Below, in pieces: positions 7,412-14,986 of a stretch of DNA of 32,296 nucleotides. The notes beneath the pieces are model-generated. The model searched no databases. It worked only from the letters and a program-made list of their open reading frames with translations, and was not told the DNA's origin. Positions within the stretch are counted from its first letter, which is position 1, and the number at the start of each line of letters is the position of its first letter. The position numbers were made by a program, and so were the translations under genes. This DNA is from Actinomycetota bacterium. Its GTDB lineage: Bacteria; Actinomycetota; Thermoleophilia; Gaiellales; Gaiellaceae. The stretch is from positions 1 through 32,296 of the forward strand of contig VAWR01000107.1 in assembly GCA_005885245.1 (NCBI GenBank), in the 5' to 3' direction.

Positions 7412-7852
7412 TTAGCTGCAGTCCGCGCAGGCGCCGGTGAGCACGACCTCGTGCTCCTCGACCGAGTAGCCCAGCCCGCCGGCGAGTCGGTCGATCGCGC
7501 GCTCGAGCCGCGGATCGGTGAACGCCTCCACCTTCCCGCAGTCGCGGCACACGAGATGATGGTGATGGTCGCCGTCGACCGGCGCGGGCTCGAAGCGTGA
7601 GATCCCGTCACCGGCATCGACGCGCTTCACCAGCCTGAGTTCGACGAGCACTTCCAGGGCCCGATACACCGATGCGATGCCGACCGGCCGACGCGCCCGC
7701 CTGAGGTCGTCGAAGATCTCCTGCGCGCTCAGGCAGCAGTTCTGCTTTCCGAGCAGCTCGACCACCGCGCTGCGCGCGCCGCCCCGGCGATAACCCGCGA
7801 CGGCCAGTGAGTCCAGCGCGTCCTTACTCCATGCCTTTCCCCTCGAAGCCAT
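7412..7852 (-). CDS. zur: Fur-family metalloregulator, probably Zur
   Basis: This 146-residue protein has the Fur architecture. The winged helix spans about 25-88 (LSAQEIFDDL, GIASVYRALEVL, GDGISRFE). The metal-binding and dimerisation part has DHHHHLVCRDC (H96-99, C102, C105) and a second CxxC (C142, C145) at the end, which together form the structural zinc site. It sits back to back with a zinc-type ABC importer, so it is most likely Zur and represses uptake when zinc is abundant. I chose the ATG at 7852; a TTG at 7876 would add eight residues. A palindromic operator candidate overlaps its likely -10 element. Confidence 0.85.
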   Translation of the reverse strand: MASRGKAWSKDALDSLAVAGYRRGGARSAVVELLGKQNCCLSAQEIFDDLRRARRPVGIASVYRALEVLVELRLVKRVDAGDGISRFEPAPVDGDHHHHLVCRDCGKVEAFTDPRLERAIDRLAGGLGYSVEEHEVVLTGACADCS

Positions 7853-7875
7853 GCACGCAGTGTATCCTCCGCCCA

Positions 7876-8730
7876 ATGGTTTCGAGAATTGTTCTCATTA
7901 TCGTGGCGGCCACGGTGCTTGGGGGCTGCGGTAGCACCACCGGTGGCTCGGGTGGGAAGCGGACGGTCGTGGCCGCTTTCTATCCTCTCGCGTACGCCGC
8001 CGAGCGGATCGGCGGCCCCGGCTTCGACGTCGTCAACCTCACGCCGCCTGGTGCGGAGCCCCACGACCTCGAGTTGACGCCGCAAGAGGTCGCCCGCGTC
8101 GAAAGCGCCGAGGTCGTCCTCTACCTGAGCCACGGTTTTCAGCCTGCGGTCAGCAAGGCAGTCGCGCAGGCACGAGGAAGGCGCATCGACGTCCTGGCCG
8201 GGCTGCCTCTTCGTCGCAGCGACGAACAGGGTCTCAGCGCCGATCCTCATGTCTGGCTCGACCCTCCGCTCTTTGCGCGGATCATCCGCAGGATCGGTGC
8301 CACTCTCCACCGTCCCGTCGCCGGCCTGGTCGCGGACCTGGGGCAGGTCGACCGCGAGTATCGCGCGGGTCTGCGCAACTGTGCGCGCCGCGAGATCGTG
8401 ACGAGCCATGCGGCCTTCGGCTACCTCGGAAAGCGCTACGGACTGACCCAGGTCGCAATCACGGGCCTCACGCCCGAATCCGAACCCTCGCCGCGGCAAC
8501 TCGCGCACGTCGTCGACGTCGTCCGTCGCACGCACGCGACGACAGTGTTCTTCGAGACGCTCGTTTCTTCGCGCCTTGCGGACACGGTGGCCCGCGAGGT
8601 CGGCGCGAAGACCGCCGTGCTCGACCCAATCGAAGGGTTGACGCCCACCGAACAGAAACGAGGCGACAACTACCTGACGCTGATGCGGCGCAATCTCGCC
8701 GCACTGCGGCAGGCTCTCGGATGCCGCTAG
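7876..8730 (+). CDS. znuA: Zinc/manganese ABC transporter substrate-binding lipoprotein
   Basis: The 284-residue protein begins with a lipoprotein signal ending VLGGC (C18). It then shows the cluster A-I fold: TPPGAEPHDLELTPQEV (H63), SADPHVWLDP (H125), VTSHAAFGYLGKRYGL (H178), and FFETLVSSRLADTVAREVGA with LDPIEGL near the end. The three histidines plus a late acidic residue are the expected metal ligands. No long His-rich loop is present. The ATG at 7876 gives a proper lipoprotein signal; upstream in-frame codons do not. It overlaps the ATPase gene by 10 bp. The metal is inferred to be zinc from the Zur neighbour. Confidence 0.9.
   Translation: MVSRIVLIIVAATVLGGCGSTTGGSGGKRTVVAAFYPLAYAAERIGGPGFDVVNLTPPGAEPHDLELTPQEVARVESAEVVLYLSHGFQPAVSKAVAQARGRRIDVLAGLPLRRSDEQGLSADPHVWLDPPLFARIIRRIGATLHRPVAGLVADLGQVDREYRAGLRNCARREIVTSHAAFGYLGKRYGLTQVAITGLTPESEPSPRQLAHVVDVVRRTHATTVFFETLVSSRLADTVAREVGAKTAVLDPIEGLTPTEQKRGDNYLTLMRRNLAALRQALGCR
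7883..7902. promoter_or_regulatory. Candidate Zur operator and minus-strand -10 element
   Basis: The sequence CGAGAATTGTTCTCA (7883-7897) is an inverted repeat, GAGAA-TTG-TTCTC, of the Fur/Zur box type. Read on the minus strand, GATAAT (7902-7897) matches a -10 hexamer at five of six bases. The box would therefore cover the start of zur transcription. On the plus strand it lies in codons 3-8 of znuA, just downstream of TATCCT (7863-7868), a possible -10 for a leaderless znuA message. One bound dimer could thus repress both directions. Confidence 0.55.
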
Positions 8731-9413
8731 CGCTTCGACTCGACGACACGTCGTTTTCCTACGGTCACGGGCCCCCGGTCCTGCGCGACGTCGACTTCGA
8801 GGTCGACCGGGGGGAGTTCGTGGCGATCGCGGGCCCGAACGGTGGCGGCAAGACGACGCTGGTCAGGCTCGTCGTACGGCTCGAGGAACCGACATCAGGA
8901 CGCGTCGAGGTTTTCACTCGCAAGATCGGGTACCTGCCGCAGCGCGCGCAGGCCGGCATCGACGCCCCGCTGACGGTACGCGAGCTCGTCACCGCCGGGC
9001 GCGCCTCGCGCACGCGACTGTTCGGCCCCCTTGCCGGCGCCGACCGTGAAGCGGTGCGCCAGTCGATCGACCGGGTCGATCTCACCCCGCAGGCCGACCG
9101 TCGGTTGGCGACTCTGTCCGGCGGCCAGCAGCAGCGGGCGTTCATCGCCAAGGCGCTCGCGGCGGAGCCCGAGCTGCTCGTGCTCGACGAGCCTACGACC
9201 GGCGTCGACGTCGAGGCCCAGGACGCAATCGCCGCCTTGCTGCAGCGACTACGGGACGAGCTCGGCATGACCGTCCTGTACGTCTCGCACGAGTTCGGCG
9301 CGGTCGAGCGGTTCGTCGAGCGACTCGTCCTGGTTCGGGGCGGCATCGTGTTCGACGGGCCCCCATCTGCCCTGCCCGGTGTCTGGCACGACCCGTCGCA
9401 CACGCATGCTTGA
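8721..9413 (+). CDS. znuC: Zinc/manganese ABC transporter ATP-binding protein
   Basis: This 230-residue ABC ATPase has Walker A GPNGGGKTT (38-46), a Q-loop near YLPQRA, the signature LSGGQQQ (132-138), Walker B LLVLDEP (152-158) and the switch histidine in YVSHEFG (near 190). Its size and sequence fit the ZnuC/MntB type, which powers uptake through the ZnuB permease. It starts inside the last codons of znuA and overlaps znuB by 8 bp, so all three are translated from one message. Confidence 0.92.
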   Translation: MPLALRLDDTSFSYGHGPPVLRDVDFEVDRGEFVAIAGPNGGGKTTLVRLVVRLEEPTSGRVEVFTRKIGYLPQRAQAGIDAPLTVRELVTAGRASRTRLFGPLAGADREAVRQSIDRVDLTPQADRRLATLSGGQQQRAFIAKALAAEPELLVLDEPTTGVDVEAQDAIAALLQRLRDELGMTVLYVSHEFGAVERFVERLVLVRGGIVFDGPPSALPGVWHDPSHTHA

Positions 9414-10200
9414 CCTCGAGTTCATGCGACTGGCGTTCGGCGCGGGCATCGTCGTCGGACTGCTTGCGCCCGCGGTCGGATTCTTCCTCGTCCAGCGCCG
9501 GCTGAGCCTGGTCGGAGACGGCATCGGCCACGTGGCGTTCGCGGGGGTGGCGCTCGGCTATCTCCTCAACCTGCCGCTCGTCCTCACGGCGCTCGCCGTC
9601 TCCGTGGCCGGCGGACTCTCGATCGAGTGGATCCGGGCCCGGCGCAGAACCGCCGGCGACCAGGCCCTCGCGCTCGTGTTCTACACCGGCATCGCCGGCG
9701 GAGTCGTGCTCGTGTCGGCGGCCGGCGCGCTCAACGTCAACCTCTTCCAGTTCCTCTTCGGCTCGATCCTGACCGTGACGCGAGGCGACCTCGCCGTGAT
9801 CGCGGCGCTCGGAGCCTGCGCACTCGTCCTGGTTGCGCTGCTCTACCGCCCGCTGGTCGCCGTCGTGGTCGACGAGGAGGGCGCTCGAGTTGCCGGGCTC
9901 CCCGTCGCATTGCTCAATTCCCTCACGGTCGCGCTCGCGGCCGTGACGATCGCCCTCTCGATGCGCATCGTCGGGATCCTGCTGATCGCGGCCCTGATGG
10001 TCCTGCCGGTGATCGCCGCGTCACGAATCGCCTGGAGCATGCGGTCGACGATCGTGCTCGGGATGGGAATCGGTCTTGGGTCGGTGCTGACCGGGATCAC
10101 CGTCGCGTACTACGCGAACCTTCCGCCCGGCGCCACGACGGTGCTGGTCGCCGCGGCGACCGTCCTGATCGCCGAAACGTGGTCCGCCGTTCGAGGCTAG
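9406..10200 (+). CDS. znuB: Zinc/manganese ABC transporter permease
   Basis: The 264-residue polytopic membrane protein belongs to the ABC-3 permease family: MRLAFGAGIVVGLLAPAVGF at the N-terminus, FFLVQRRLSLVGDGIGHVAF, the central GDLAVIAALGACALVLVALL, and RIVGILLIAALMVLPVIAA near the end. About eight transmembrane helices are expected. The ATG at 9406 overlaps the end of znuC and yields a standard-length protein. The stop codon shares the tetramer CTAG with the stop of the convergent downstream gene. Confidence 0.92.
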   Translation: MLDLEFMRLAFGAGIVVGLLAPAVGFFLVQRRLSLVGDGIGHVAFAGVALGYLLNLPLVLTALAVSVAGGLSIEWIRARRRTAGDQALALVFYTGIAGGVVLVSAAGALNVNLFQFLFGSILTVTRGDLAVIAALGACALVLVALLYRPLVAVVVDEEGARVAGLPVALLNSLTVALAAVTIALSMRIVGILLIAALMVLPVIAASRIAWSMRSTIVLGMGIGLGSVLTGITVAYYANLPPGATTVLVAAATVLIAETWSAVRG

Positions 10201-10475
10201 GGGCGCTGCTCGCGCATCTGCTCGATCGTCGCCCGACCGGTCTCGTGCACGCTGCGCCGCCGCGACTCGGGATCCTCCGGCGCAGGCTCGGCACGATCGA
10301 CGGTGAGCTCCGCGGCTTCGAACTCGTCGCGTTCCGCGACGATCGAGCGCGACTCTTCGAGGCGGCGCCGCAGCACCTCCGCGCGCGGATCCGGCCCGAC
10401 CTGTGGCTCGCGCCTGCGGCGCAAGAAGCCGAACAACGCGAATCCGCCGAACAGCCAAGCAAGAAGCCGGCGCAC
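10197..10475 (-). CDS. Small membrane-anchored hypothetical protein
   Basis: The 92-residue ORF opens with a hydrophobic helix (LLAWLFGGFALFGFLRRRR). It then becomes highly charged and helical (AEVLRRRLEESRSIVAERDE), suggesting a short anchor with a cytosolic coiled coil. I do not recognise a family. The positive-inside signature, the ATG and the sensible composition argue that it is real. It is divergent from the rpsF operon, and its stop overlaps that of znuB. Confidence 0.6.
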   Translation of the reverse strand: MRRLLAWLFGGFALFGFLRRRREPQVGPDPRAEVLRRRLEESRSIVAERDEFEAAELTVDRAEPAPEDPESRRRSVHETGRATIEQMREQRP

Positions 10476-10485
10476 GCGGCGATGC

Positions 10486-10588
10486 TACACTGGCCGCCGC
10501 TTCCTGCCTCGTCATCGCGCCTCCATTCCCGAGTGGCGCCAGCCGGCGAGGCCGACTCAGACCAGAGGAAGGGAGGTCTCGGGAAACA
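10486..10588 (+). promoter_or_regulatory. rpsF operon promoter and leader, candidate S6:S18 site
   Basis: TGCTACACT at 10483-10491 looks like an extended -10 element, which would start transcription near 10498. In the leader, GAGTGGC (10531-10537) pairs with GCCGACTC (10551-10558) with a bulged G, around an inner GCC/GGC stem. A CCG sits on the 3' strand, as in the S6:S18 autoregulatory leader that precedes rpsF in many bacteria. The match is by eye and low confidence. Confidence 0.35.
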
Positions 10589-10975
10589 GTGGTCGCATAC
10601 GAAATTCTGCTCATGCTCGATCCCGAGCTGCCCGAAGGGCGGCAGGAAGAGATCGTCAAGCGCGCACGCGAGCTCGTCGAGGGTGCGAAGGGCAAGTGGG
10701 TCCGCCACGACGTCTGGGGACGGCGCCGGCTGGCGTACGAGATCGGCCACAAGGGCGAGGGCTCGTATCACCTGTTGAACTTCGACGCCGACGCCGAAAC
10801 CCTCGACGAGCTCTCGCGGGTCCTCCGGATCACGGACGGCGTGATGCGGCATCTGGCGGTGCGGCGCATCGAGGGCAGCGCGCCCGGCCCGCCGCCGCCC
10901 GAGCCCGAGCCGGCTGCCCAGTCCGTCCCCGAGCCCACCTATGCTGAAACGAACATACGTTCGGAAGAGGAGTAG
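10589..10975 (+). CDS. rpsF: 30S ribosomal protein S6
   Basis: The 128-residue product starts VAYEILLMLDPELPEGRQEE and contains GKWVRHDVWGRRRLAYEI, then YHLLNFDAD and ITDGVMRHLAVRR, which are all hallmarks of S6. The GTG start at 10589 follows GGGAGG. The C-terminal 30 residues are Pro/Glu-rich, a common variable tail. S6 pairs with S18 on the platform of the 30S subunit; both genes are here, separated by ssb, the classical order. Confidence 0.95.
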   Translation: MVAYEILLMLDPELPEGRQEEIVKRARELVEGAKGKWVRHDVWGRRRLAYEIGHKGEGSYHLLNFDADAETLDELSRVLRITDGVMRHLAVRRIEGSAPGPPPPEPEPAAQSVPEPTYAETNIRSEEE

Positions 10976-10981
10976 AAGACC

Positions 10982-11419
10982 ATGGCCAACATCAATCGCG
11001 TCGTGCTCGTCGGCAATCTGACGAAGGATCCCGAGCTGCGGCACACCCCCAGCGGCACGGCCGTCTGCAAGCTGCGGATCGCCGTCAACACGCGCCAGAA
11101 GGACGCGCAGGGAAACTGGGGCGACAAGCCCAACTACTTCGACGTCACGGTCTGGGGCAACCAGGGCGAGAGTTGCTCGCAGTACCTCTCCAAGGGCCGC
11201 CCCGTGGGCGTCGACGGCCGCCTCGATTGGCGTGAATGGGAGGCGCAGGACGGCAGCAAGCGCCAGGCGGTCGAGATCATCGCCGACACGGTCCAGTTCC
11301 TCGGCAGCCGTGAAGGCGGCGGCGCGGGCGGCGACGGCGAGCGGCAGTTCGTGCCCGCCGCCGCGACGGCCGGCAACGAGGACTTCACCGGGTCCGCGGA
11401 CGACGACATTCCCTTCTGA
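10982..11419 (+). CDS. ssb: Single-stranded DNA-binding protein
   Basis: The 145-residue SSB has the OB fold ([72 protein letters not shown]). A Gly/Ala-rich linker then leads to the acidic tip DDDIPF that recruits partner proteins. A strong ribosome site (GGAAGAGGAG) precedes the ATG. The stop TGA overlaps the rpsR ATG by one base. SSB protects single-stranded DNA during replication and repair. Confidence 0.96.
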   Translation: MANINRVVLVGNLTKDPELRHTPSGTAVCKLRIAVNTRQKDAQGNWGDKPNYFDVTVWGNQGESCSQYLSKGRPVGVDGRLDWREWEAQDGSKRQAVEIIADTVQFLGSREGGGAGGDGERQFVPAAATAGNEDFTGSADDDIPF

Positions 11420-11706
11420 TGCCGCCGCGCGGAGGAGAACGAGACAGGGATCGGCAACCGGGCCGCAAGCGTCCGGGCCAGTCCTCGGGCCCGATCCGAC
11501 GGAAGTCCTGCTTCTTCTGCAAGGACAAGGTCGACGAGATCGACTACAAGAACGTCAATCAGCTGCGCCGGTACATCTCCGAGCGCGGCAAGATCCGCTC
11601 CCGCAGGATTACGGGCGCGTGCCGCCGCCATCAGCGTCAGGTCGCGGTCGCGGTCAAACGCGCGCGCGAGATGGCACTGCTTCCCTACGTCTCGGAAGGT
11701 CGTTAG
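11419..11706 (+). CDS. rpsR: 30S ribosomal protein S18
   Basis: The 95-residue S18 has a basic N-terminus and the core [37 protein letters not shown] and [20 protein letters not shown], then LLPYVSEGR. The CFFC pair, with a later Cys and His (ACRRH), makes this the zinc-binding (C+) form. It is translationally coupled to ssb through TGATG. Confidence 0.95.
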   Translation: MPPRGGERDRDRQPGRKRPGQSSGPIRRKSCFFCKDKVDEIDYKNVNQLRRYISERGKIRSRRITGACRRHQRQVAVAVKRAREMALLPYVSEGR

Positions 11707-11740
11707 TAGTGCCCCTGTCAGCAATGTTGTCGAGTTTTTG

Positions 11741-12421
11741 ATGGAGGTCATCCTCCGCAAGGACCTCGACAAGGTCGGCCTACGCGGCGAGGTCGTGAAC
11801 GTCGCGCGGGGCTACGCACGGAACTTCCTGTTTCCGCGCGGCCTCGCCGACGAGGCGACGCCCGCGCGTGTGGCGGAGGTTCAGAAGATCGAAGGGCGGC
11901 GTGCGAAGCACGAGGCGAAGACCTTCGAGGACGCCCAGTCGGTCGCGGAGCGTCTTGGACAGCTGGAGCTCCGCTTCGACGTCAAGGCCGGCCCGACCGG
12001 CTCGCTGTTCGGGTCGGTCACGCCGACCGACATCGCCGACGAGCTCTGGGAGAAACACAAGGTGCGGGTCGACCGGCGCAAGATCGGCGGCGACTCGATC
12101 AAGCGGATCGGCCGCTACCAGGTGCCCATCGAGCTCTTCCAGGACGTGACGGTCGAAGTCCGGACGCTCGTCGTCCCCGAAGGAGGCGAGCTTCCGCCGG
12201 AGGAGGCGCTCGAGGCGATGGAGGCGCAGGAGCAGGCCGAGCAGGTTGAGCCCGAGGAGAAGCACGAGCTCGACCTCGACGAGCTCGACGCCGCCGCGGC
12301 GGCCCAGGACGCCGTGCTCGTCGAGTCGGGCGAGCTGCAGCCGTCACGCGCCGATGTCGAAGGCGAGCTGGCCGAGGACGAGTTCGACCGCGCGGTCGAC
12401 GCGGGCACGGACGAGAGCTAG
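11741..12421 (+). CDS. rplI: 50S ribosomal protein L9 with long acidic extension
   Basis: Residues 1-150 are a typical L9: MEVILRKDLDKVGLRGEVVN and GYARNFLFPRGLADEATPAR, a connecting helix, then LFGSVTPTDIADELWEKHKV and GRYQVPIELFQDVTVEVRTL. Residues from about 151 to 226 are an unusual Glu/Asp/Ala-rich tail (EALEAMEAQEQAEQVEPEEK and onward), which lengthens the protein by half over the family norm of about 148. No Shine-Dalgarno is visible before the ATG, which follows a TTTTTG run; TTG 11738 is an alternative start. The stop overlaps the stop of the convergent gene through CTAG. Confidence 0.92.
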   Translation: MEVILRKDLDKVGLRGEVVNVARGYARNFLFPRGLADEATPARVAEVQKIEGRRAKHEAKTFEDAQSVAERLGQLELRFDVKAGPTGSLFGSVTPTDIADELWEKHKVRVDRRKIGGDSIKRIGRYQVPIELFQDVTVEVRTLVVPEGGELPPEEALEAMEAQEQAEQVEPEEKHELDLDELDAAAAAQDAVLVESGELQPSRADVEGELAEDEFDRAVDAGTDES

Positions 12422-13170
12422 CCGCCCCACATCCAATACGACGAACCTCGCCGCGTCCGAAGCAGCAGGCGTGCCTTGCCCGTCCGCGGAACCGCGTAGA
12501 TCCCCGGGATCCGGAACGAGCTCCCGCAACCTCCGCCGGCCGGGAACCAGATGACCGCTTCGCCGTGCGGCAGCCAGCCGAGCGCAACGGAGGCCGGCGC
12601 GTCGCGGATCGTCCGCGCGCCGTACGGGCGAAGGGCGGCGTGCGCGACAAGGAACGCGACCGGCACCTCACACTCCGCCGACCACTGGGCGAGGAATGCA
12701 TTGCCCCGAGGTGCGAACACCGCCCACACCCAATGACCCACCCGTCCTGGCGCCTTCGCGACGACGCGGAGCCTCGGCTTGGTTCGCGCGGCTCGATACG
12801 TGACGGTCTTGACCGTGTGTCCACAGACGAGCAACGCGAGTCGGACCCGGGCGTCGGTCAGTCGACACCCACGAAAACGTTGTGGCTGCTCGAAGACCCG
12901 ACGCACGCGACGCGAGTCGAGATCCAGTGCATAGAGACGCCCTTGGCGGTCTCGCATGAGAAGGCTATGGCTCGTGGCCCTGTCCGCAGCAAGGTCGAGG
13001 CCCGCGAGGAGGCCGAGCGGCCGTCCGCGCATGGTTTGGAGCTGGACGCCGGCCCGAGTGTCCAGTGCAAAGCCTCGCGCCGGTAGTTGTGGAAGCCGCT
13101 GCCGATCAAGCGTCGGCGGCGCCACGGAGAGCGCCGCAGCCGCCGCGAGGACCCCGAACATCCCCATCAT
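12418..13170 (-). CDS. Secreted protein of unknown function
   Basis: The 250-residue product begins MMGMFGVLAAAAALSVAPP, a short signal-peptide-like helix. Beta-rich sequence with repeated short strands and turns follows (RDRQGRLYALDLDSRRVRRV; GHWVWAVFAPRGNAFLAQWS; GWLPHGEAVIWFPAGGGCGS), suggesting a small beta-propeller or TolB-like fold. Several cysteines (in FRGCRL, LVCGHT, SAECEV and GGCGSS) could form disulfides outside the cell. I do not recognise a family. The start is chosen at the first ATG before the hydrophobic stretch; a GTG at 13176 is equally possible. It is convergent with rplI and divergent from dnaB. Confidence 0.65.
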   Translation of the reverse strand: MMGMFGVLAAAAALSVAPPTLDRQRLPQLPARGFALDTRAGVQLQTMRGRPLGLLAGLDLAADRATSHSLLMRDRQGRLYALDLDSRRVRRVFEQPQRFRGCRLTDARVRLALLVCGHTVKTVTYRAARTKPRLRVVAKAPGRVGHWVWAVFAPRGNAFLAQWSAECEVPVAFLVAHAALRPYGARTIRDAPASVALGWLPHGEAVIWFPAGGGCGSSFRIPGIYAVPRTGKARLLLRTRRGSSYWMWGG

Positions 13171-13222
13171 GTCCACAATCGTGATCCCCTGGTAGAGCGG
13201 CGTCCAGCCCTCCCTGTGGAAA

Positions 13223-13255
13223 GCGTGTGCAAAAGGATTCACACCTTTTCCACGC
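13223..13255. other. Stem-loop in the dnaB upstream region
   Basis: GCGTG (13223-13227) pairs with CACGC (13251-13255), and AAAAGG (13231-13236) with CCTTTT (13244-13249), around the loop ATTCACA. TGTGGAAAG (13215-13223) and TTTTCCACG (13246-13254) each differ from the DnaA-box consensus at two positions. Whether this is an RNA leader for the minus-strand gene or a protein site is unknown. Confidence 0.35.
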
Positions 13256-13325
13256 GCTGTGAATTGCCTGCGGAAGTTCCCGCACGGAGCGACCGTTCTA
13301 TCAACAGCTCCATCCGATACACCTG

Positions 13326-13344
13326 AGAACATGTGTTCTACTAT
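13326..13344 (+). promoter_or_regulatory. Candidate dnaB promoter with LexA-type (SOS) box
   Basis: GAACATGTGTTC (13327-13338) fits the Gram-positive SOS-box form GAAC-RNRY-GTTC and is flanked symmetrically by A and T. It abuts TACTAT (13339-13344), a plausible -10 hexamer 23 bases before the dnaB ATG. A LexA dimer here would block that promoter. The eight fixed bases alone would occur about once per 65 kb by chance, so the position is the main support. Confidence 0.4.
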
Positions 13345-13367
13345 CCCTGCAAAAGCGCTTTTTTACC

Positions 13368-14777
13368 ATGTCGAAAACCGACTCGTCCAGAGGTAGAAAC
13401 TCCGGTGCGCCAGTGGTTCACTCCGTGCGAGTGACACCTGTCGCCCAGCTCGCTGAAGCCGTCCCGATCGCGCCGCCCCAGAACCTCGAGGCCGAGGAAT
13501 CGGTCCTCGGGGCCATGCTGCTCTCCCCGGGCGCGATCGGGGCGGTCAGCGAGGTGCTGGATGCCTCGGACTTCTACCGAGAGAGCCACGCGAAGATCTA
13601 TCGCGCGGCGCTCGCGCTCTACGCCAAGGGAGAGCCGGTCGACGCGATCACGCTCGTCGACGAGCTCGAGGAACGGAGCGAGCTCGAACACGTCGGCGGC
13701 CGCGTGCGGCTACACGAGCTGGCCGCGCTCGTGCCCGCGACAGCGAACGCCGGACACTACGCGCGCATCGTCCGCGAGATGGCGACGCTGCGCGGGCTCA
13801 TCGCCGCAGGCCAGCAGATCGCACAGCTCGGCTGGGAACGCCCGGGCGAAACGCAGATGCTCGTCGATCGCGCCGAGCAGGTCGTGTTCGACCTGTCTCA
13901 GAGCCGCGTCACGACTGAGTTCAGCCATATCGAGGAACTGCTCAAGGAGAGCTTCGAGCGCATCACCGCGCTGTACGAGGCGGGCGCCGACGTCACGGGC
14001 GTTCCGTCCGGGTTTCGCGACCTCGACCGACTGACCTCGGGCTTCCAGGCCGGGAACCTCGTCATCGTCGCCGCACGACCCAGCATGGGGAAGTCTGCAC
14101 TCGGTCTCTGCATCGCAGCGAACCTTGCGCTCCGCCACGAGGTCCCGGTCGCCCTGTTCACGCTCGAGATGTCGAAGTCGGAGGTGACGCAGCGGCTGCT
14201 CTGCAGCGAGGCGAAGGTCGAGTCGCAACGACTCCGTACCGGGAAGCTCGCGCAAGACGACTGGCCCCGGCTCGTCGCGGCCGGCGACAAGCTGATGAAG
14301 GCCCCGATCTACGTCGATGACACCGGCTCGATCACGATGATGGAGATCCGCTCGAAGGCGCGCCGACTCAAGACCCGCGAGGCGAACCTCGGGCTGATCA
14401 TCGTCGATTACCTGCAGTTGATGACCTCCGGGACGACGGCCGAGAACCGCGTCCAGGAGGTATCCCAGATCTCGCGCAACCTCAAGGTGCTCGCGCGCGA
14501 TCTCGACGTGCCGATCCTGGCGATGTCACAGCTTTCGCGCGCGGTCGAGCAGCGACATGACAAGCGTCCCATCCTTTCCGACCTCCGTGAGTCCGGCTCG
14601 ATCGAGCAGGACGCCGATCTCGTCATGTTCGTGTACCGCGACGAGTACTACAACGAGGAGAGCGACCAGCAGGGGCTCGCAGAGATCATCCTCTCCAAGC
14701 ACCGCAACGGACCGACCGGGCTGGAGAAGCTCTCCTTCCTGAAGCGCTACGCGAAGTTCGCGGACCTGGCGGCCTGA
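13368..14777 (+). CDS. dnaB: Replicative DNA helicase DnaB
   Basis: The 469-residue protein has the N-terminal DnaB domain (PPQNLEAEESVLGAMLLSPG, 37-56), a linker, and the RecA-like helicase core. Walker A is ARPSMGKS (236-243), LFTLEMSKSEVTQRLL is at 263-278, Walker B is LIIVDYLQLM (343-352), and the arginine-finger region is SKHRNGPTG near the end. No intein interrupts the core. DnaB is the hexameric fork helicase loaded at the origin. It begins at an ATG after AAAAGCGCTTTTTT with no Shine-Dalgarno. Its stop overlaps the next start (TGATG). Confidence 0.96.
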   Translation: MSKTDSSRGRNSGAPVVHSVRVTPVAQLAEAVPIAPPQNLEAEESVLGAMLLSPGAIGAVSEVLDASDFYRESHAKIYRAALALYAKGEPVDAITLVDELEERSELEHVGGRVRLHELAALVPATANAGHYARIVREMATLRGLIAAGQQIAQLGWERPGETQMLVDRAEQVVFDLSQSRVTTEFSHIEELLKESFERITALYEAGADVTGVPSGFRDLDRLTSGFQAGNLVIVAARPSMGKSALGLCIAANLALRHEVPVALFTLEMSKSEVTQRLLCSEAKVESQRLRTGKLAQDDWPRLVAAGDKLMKAPIYVDDTGSITMMEIRSKARRLKTREANLGLIIVDYLQLMTSGTTAENRVQEVSQISRNLKVLARDLDVPILAMSQLSRAVEQRHDKRPILSDLRESGSIEQDADLVMFVYRDEYYNEESDQQGLAEIILSKHRNGPTGLEKLSFLKRYAKFADLAA

Positions 14778-14986
14778 TGGCGAGCTGGGTCCTCACCGAA
14801 CAGGTCGTCTGGATCTCTGCGCGCGCCACGGGGTTCACCATCGTCTGCGAGCGCTGCGCCGAGACGGCCGACGACTTCCCCGACAACTTCCCCTCGATCC
14901 AGGGCACGCTCTCACTCGACCACCTGCGCGGGACGATCGAATGCCCGCGGGGCCATCAGGTGCGCGTCGAACGCGACGGGCGCTAG
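14777..14986 (+). CDS. Small Cys-pair protein coupled to dnaB
   Basis: The 69-residue ORF starts on the A of the dnaB stop (TGATG). It contains CERC (24-27) and CPRGH near the end (ECPRGHQVRVERDGR), a spacing that could hold one zinc ion as a Cys3His ribbon. The middle is acidic. I do not recognise a family; a role in DNA metabolism is suggested only by coupling to dnaB. Its stop overlaps the antiporter stop through CTAG. Confidence 0.65.
   Translation: MASWVLTEQVVWISARATGFTIVCERCAETADDFPDNFPSIQGTLSLDHLRGTIECPRGHQVRVERDGR

Noticed and set aside
13177-13367. Chromosomal origin of replication
   Set aside because: Only weak DnaA-box matches, no AT-rich unwinding region, and no dnaA, dnaN or rpmH nearby.
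13368-14777. Intein in dnaB
   Set aside because: The length (469) and the uninterrupted Walker A region show no insertion.
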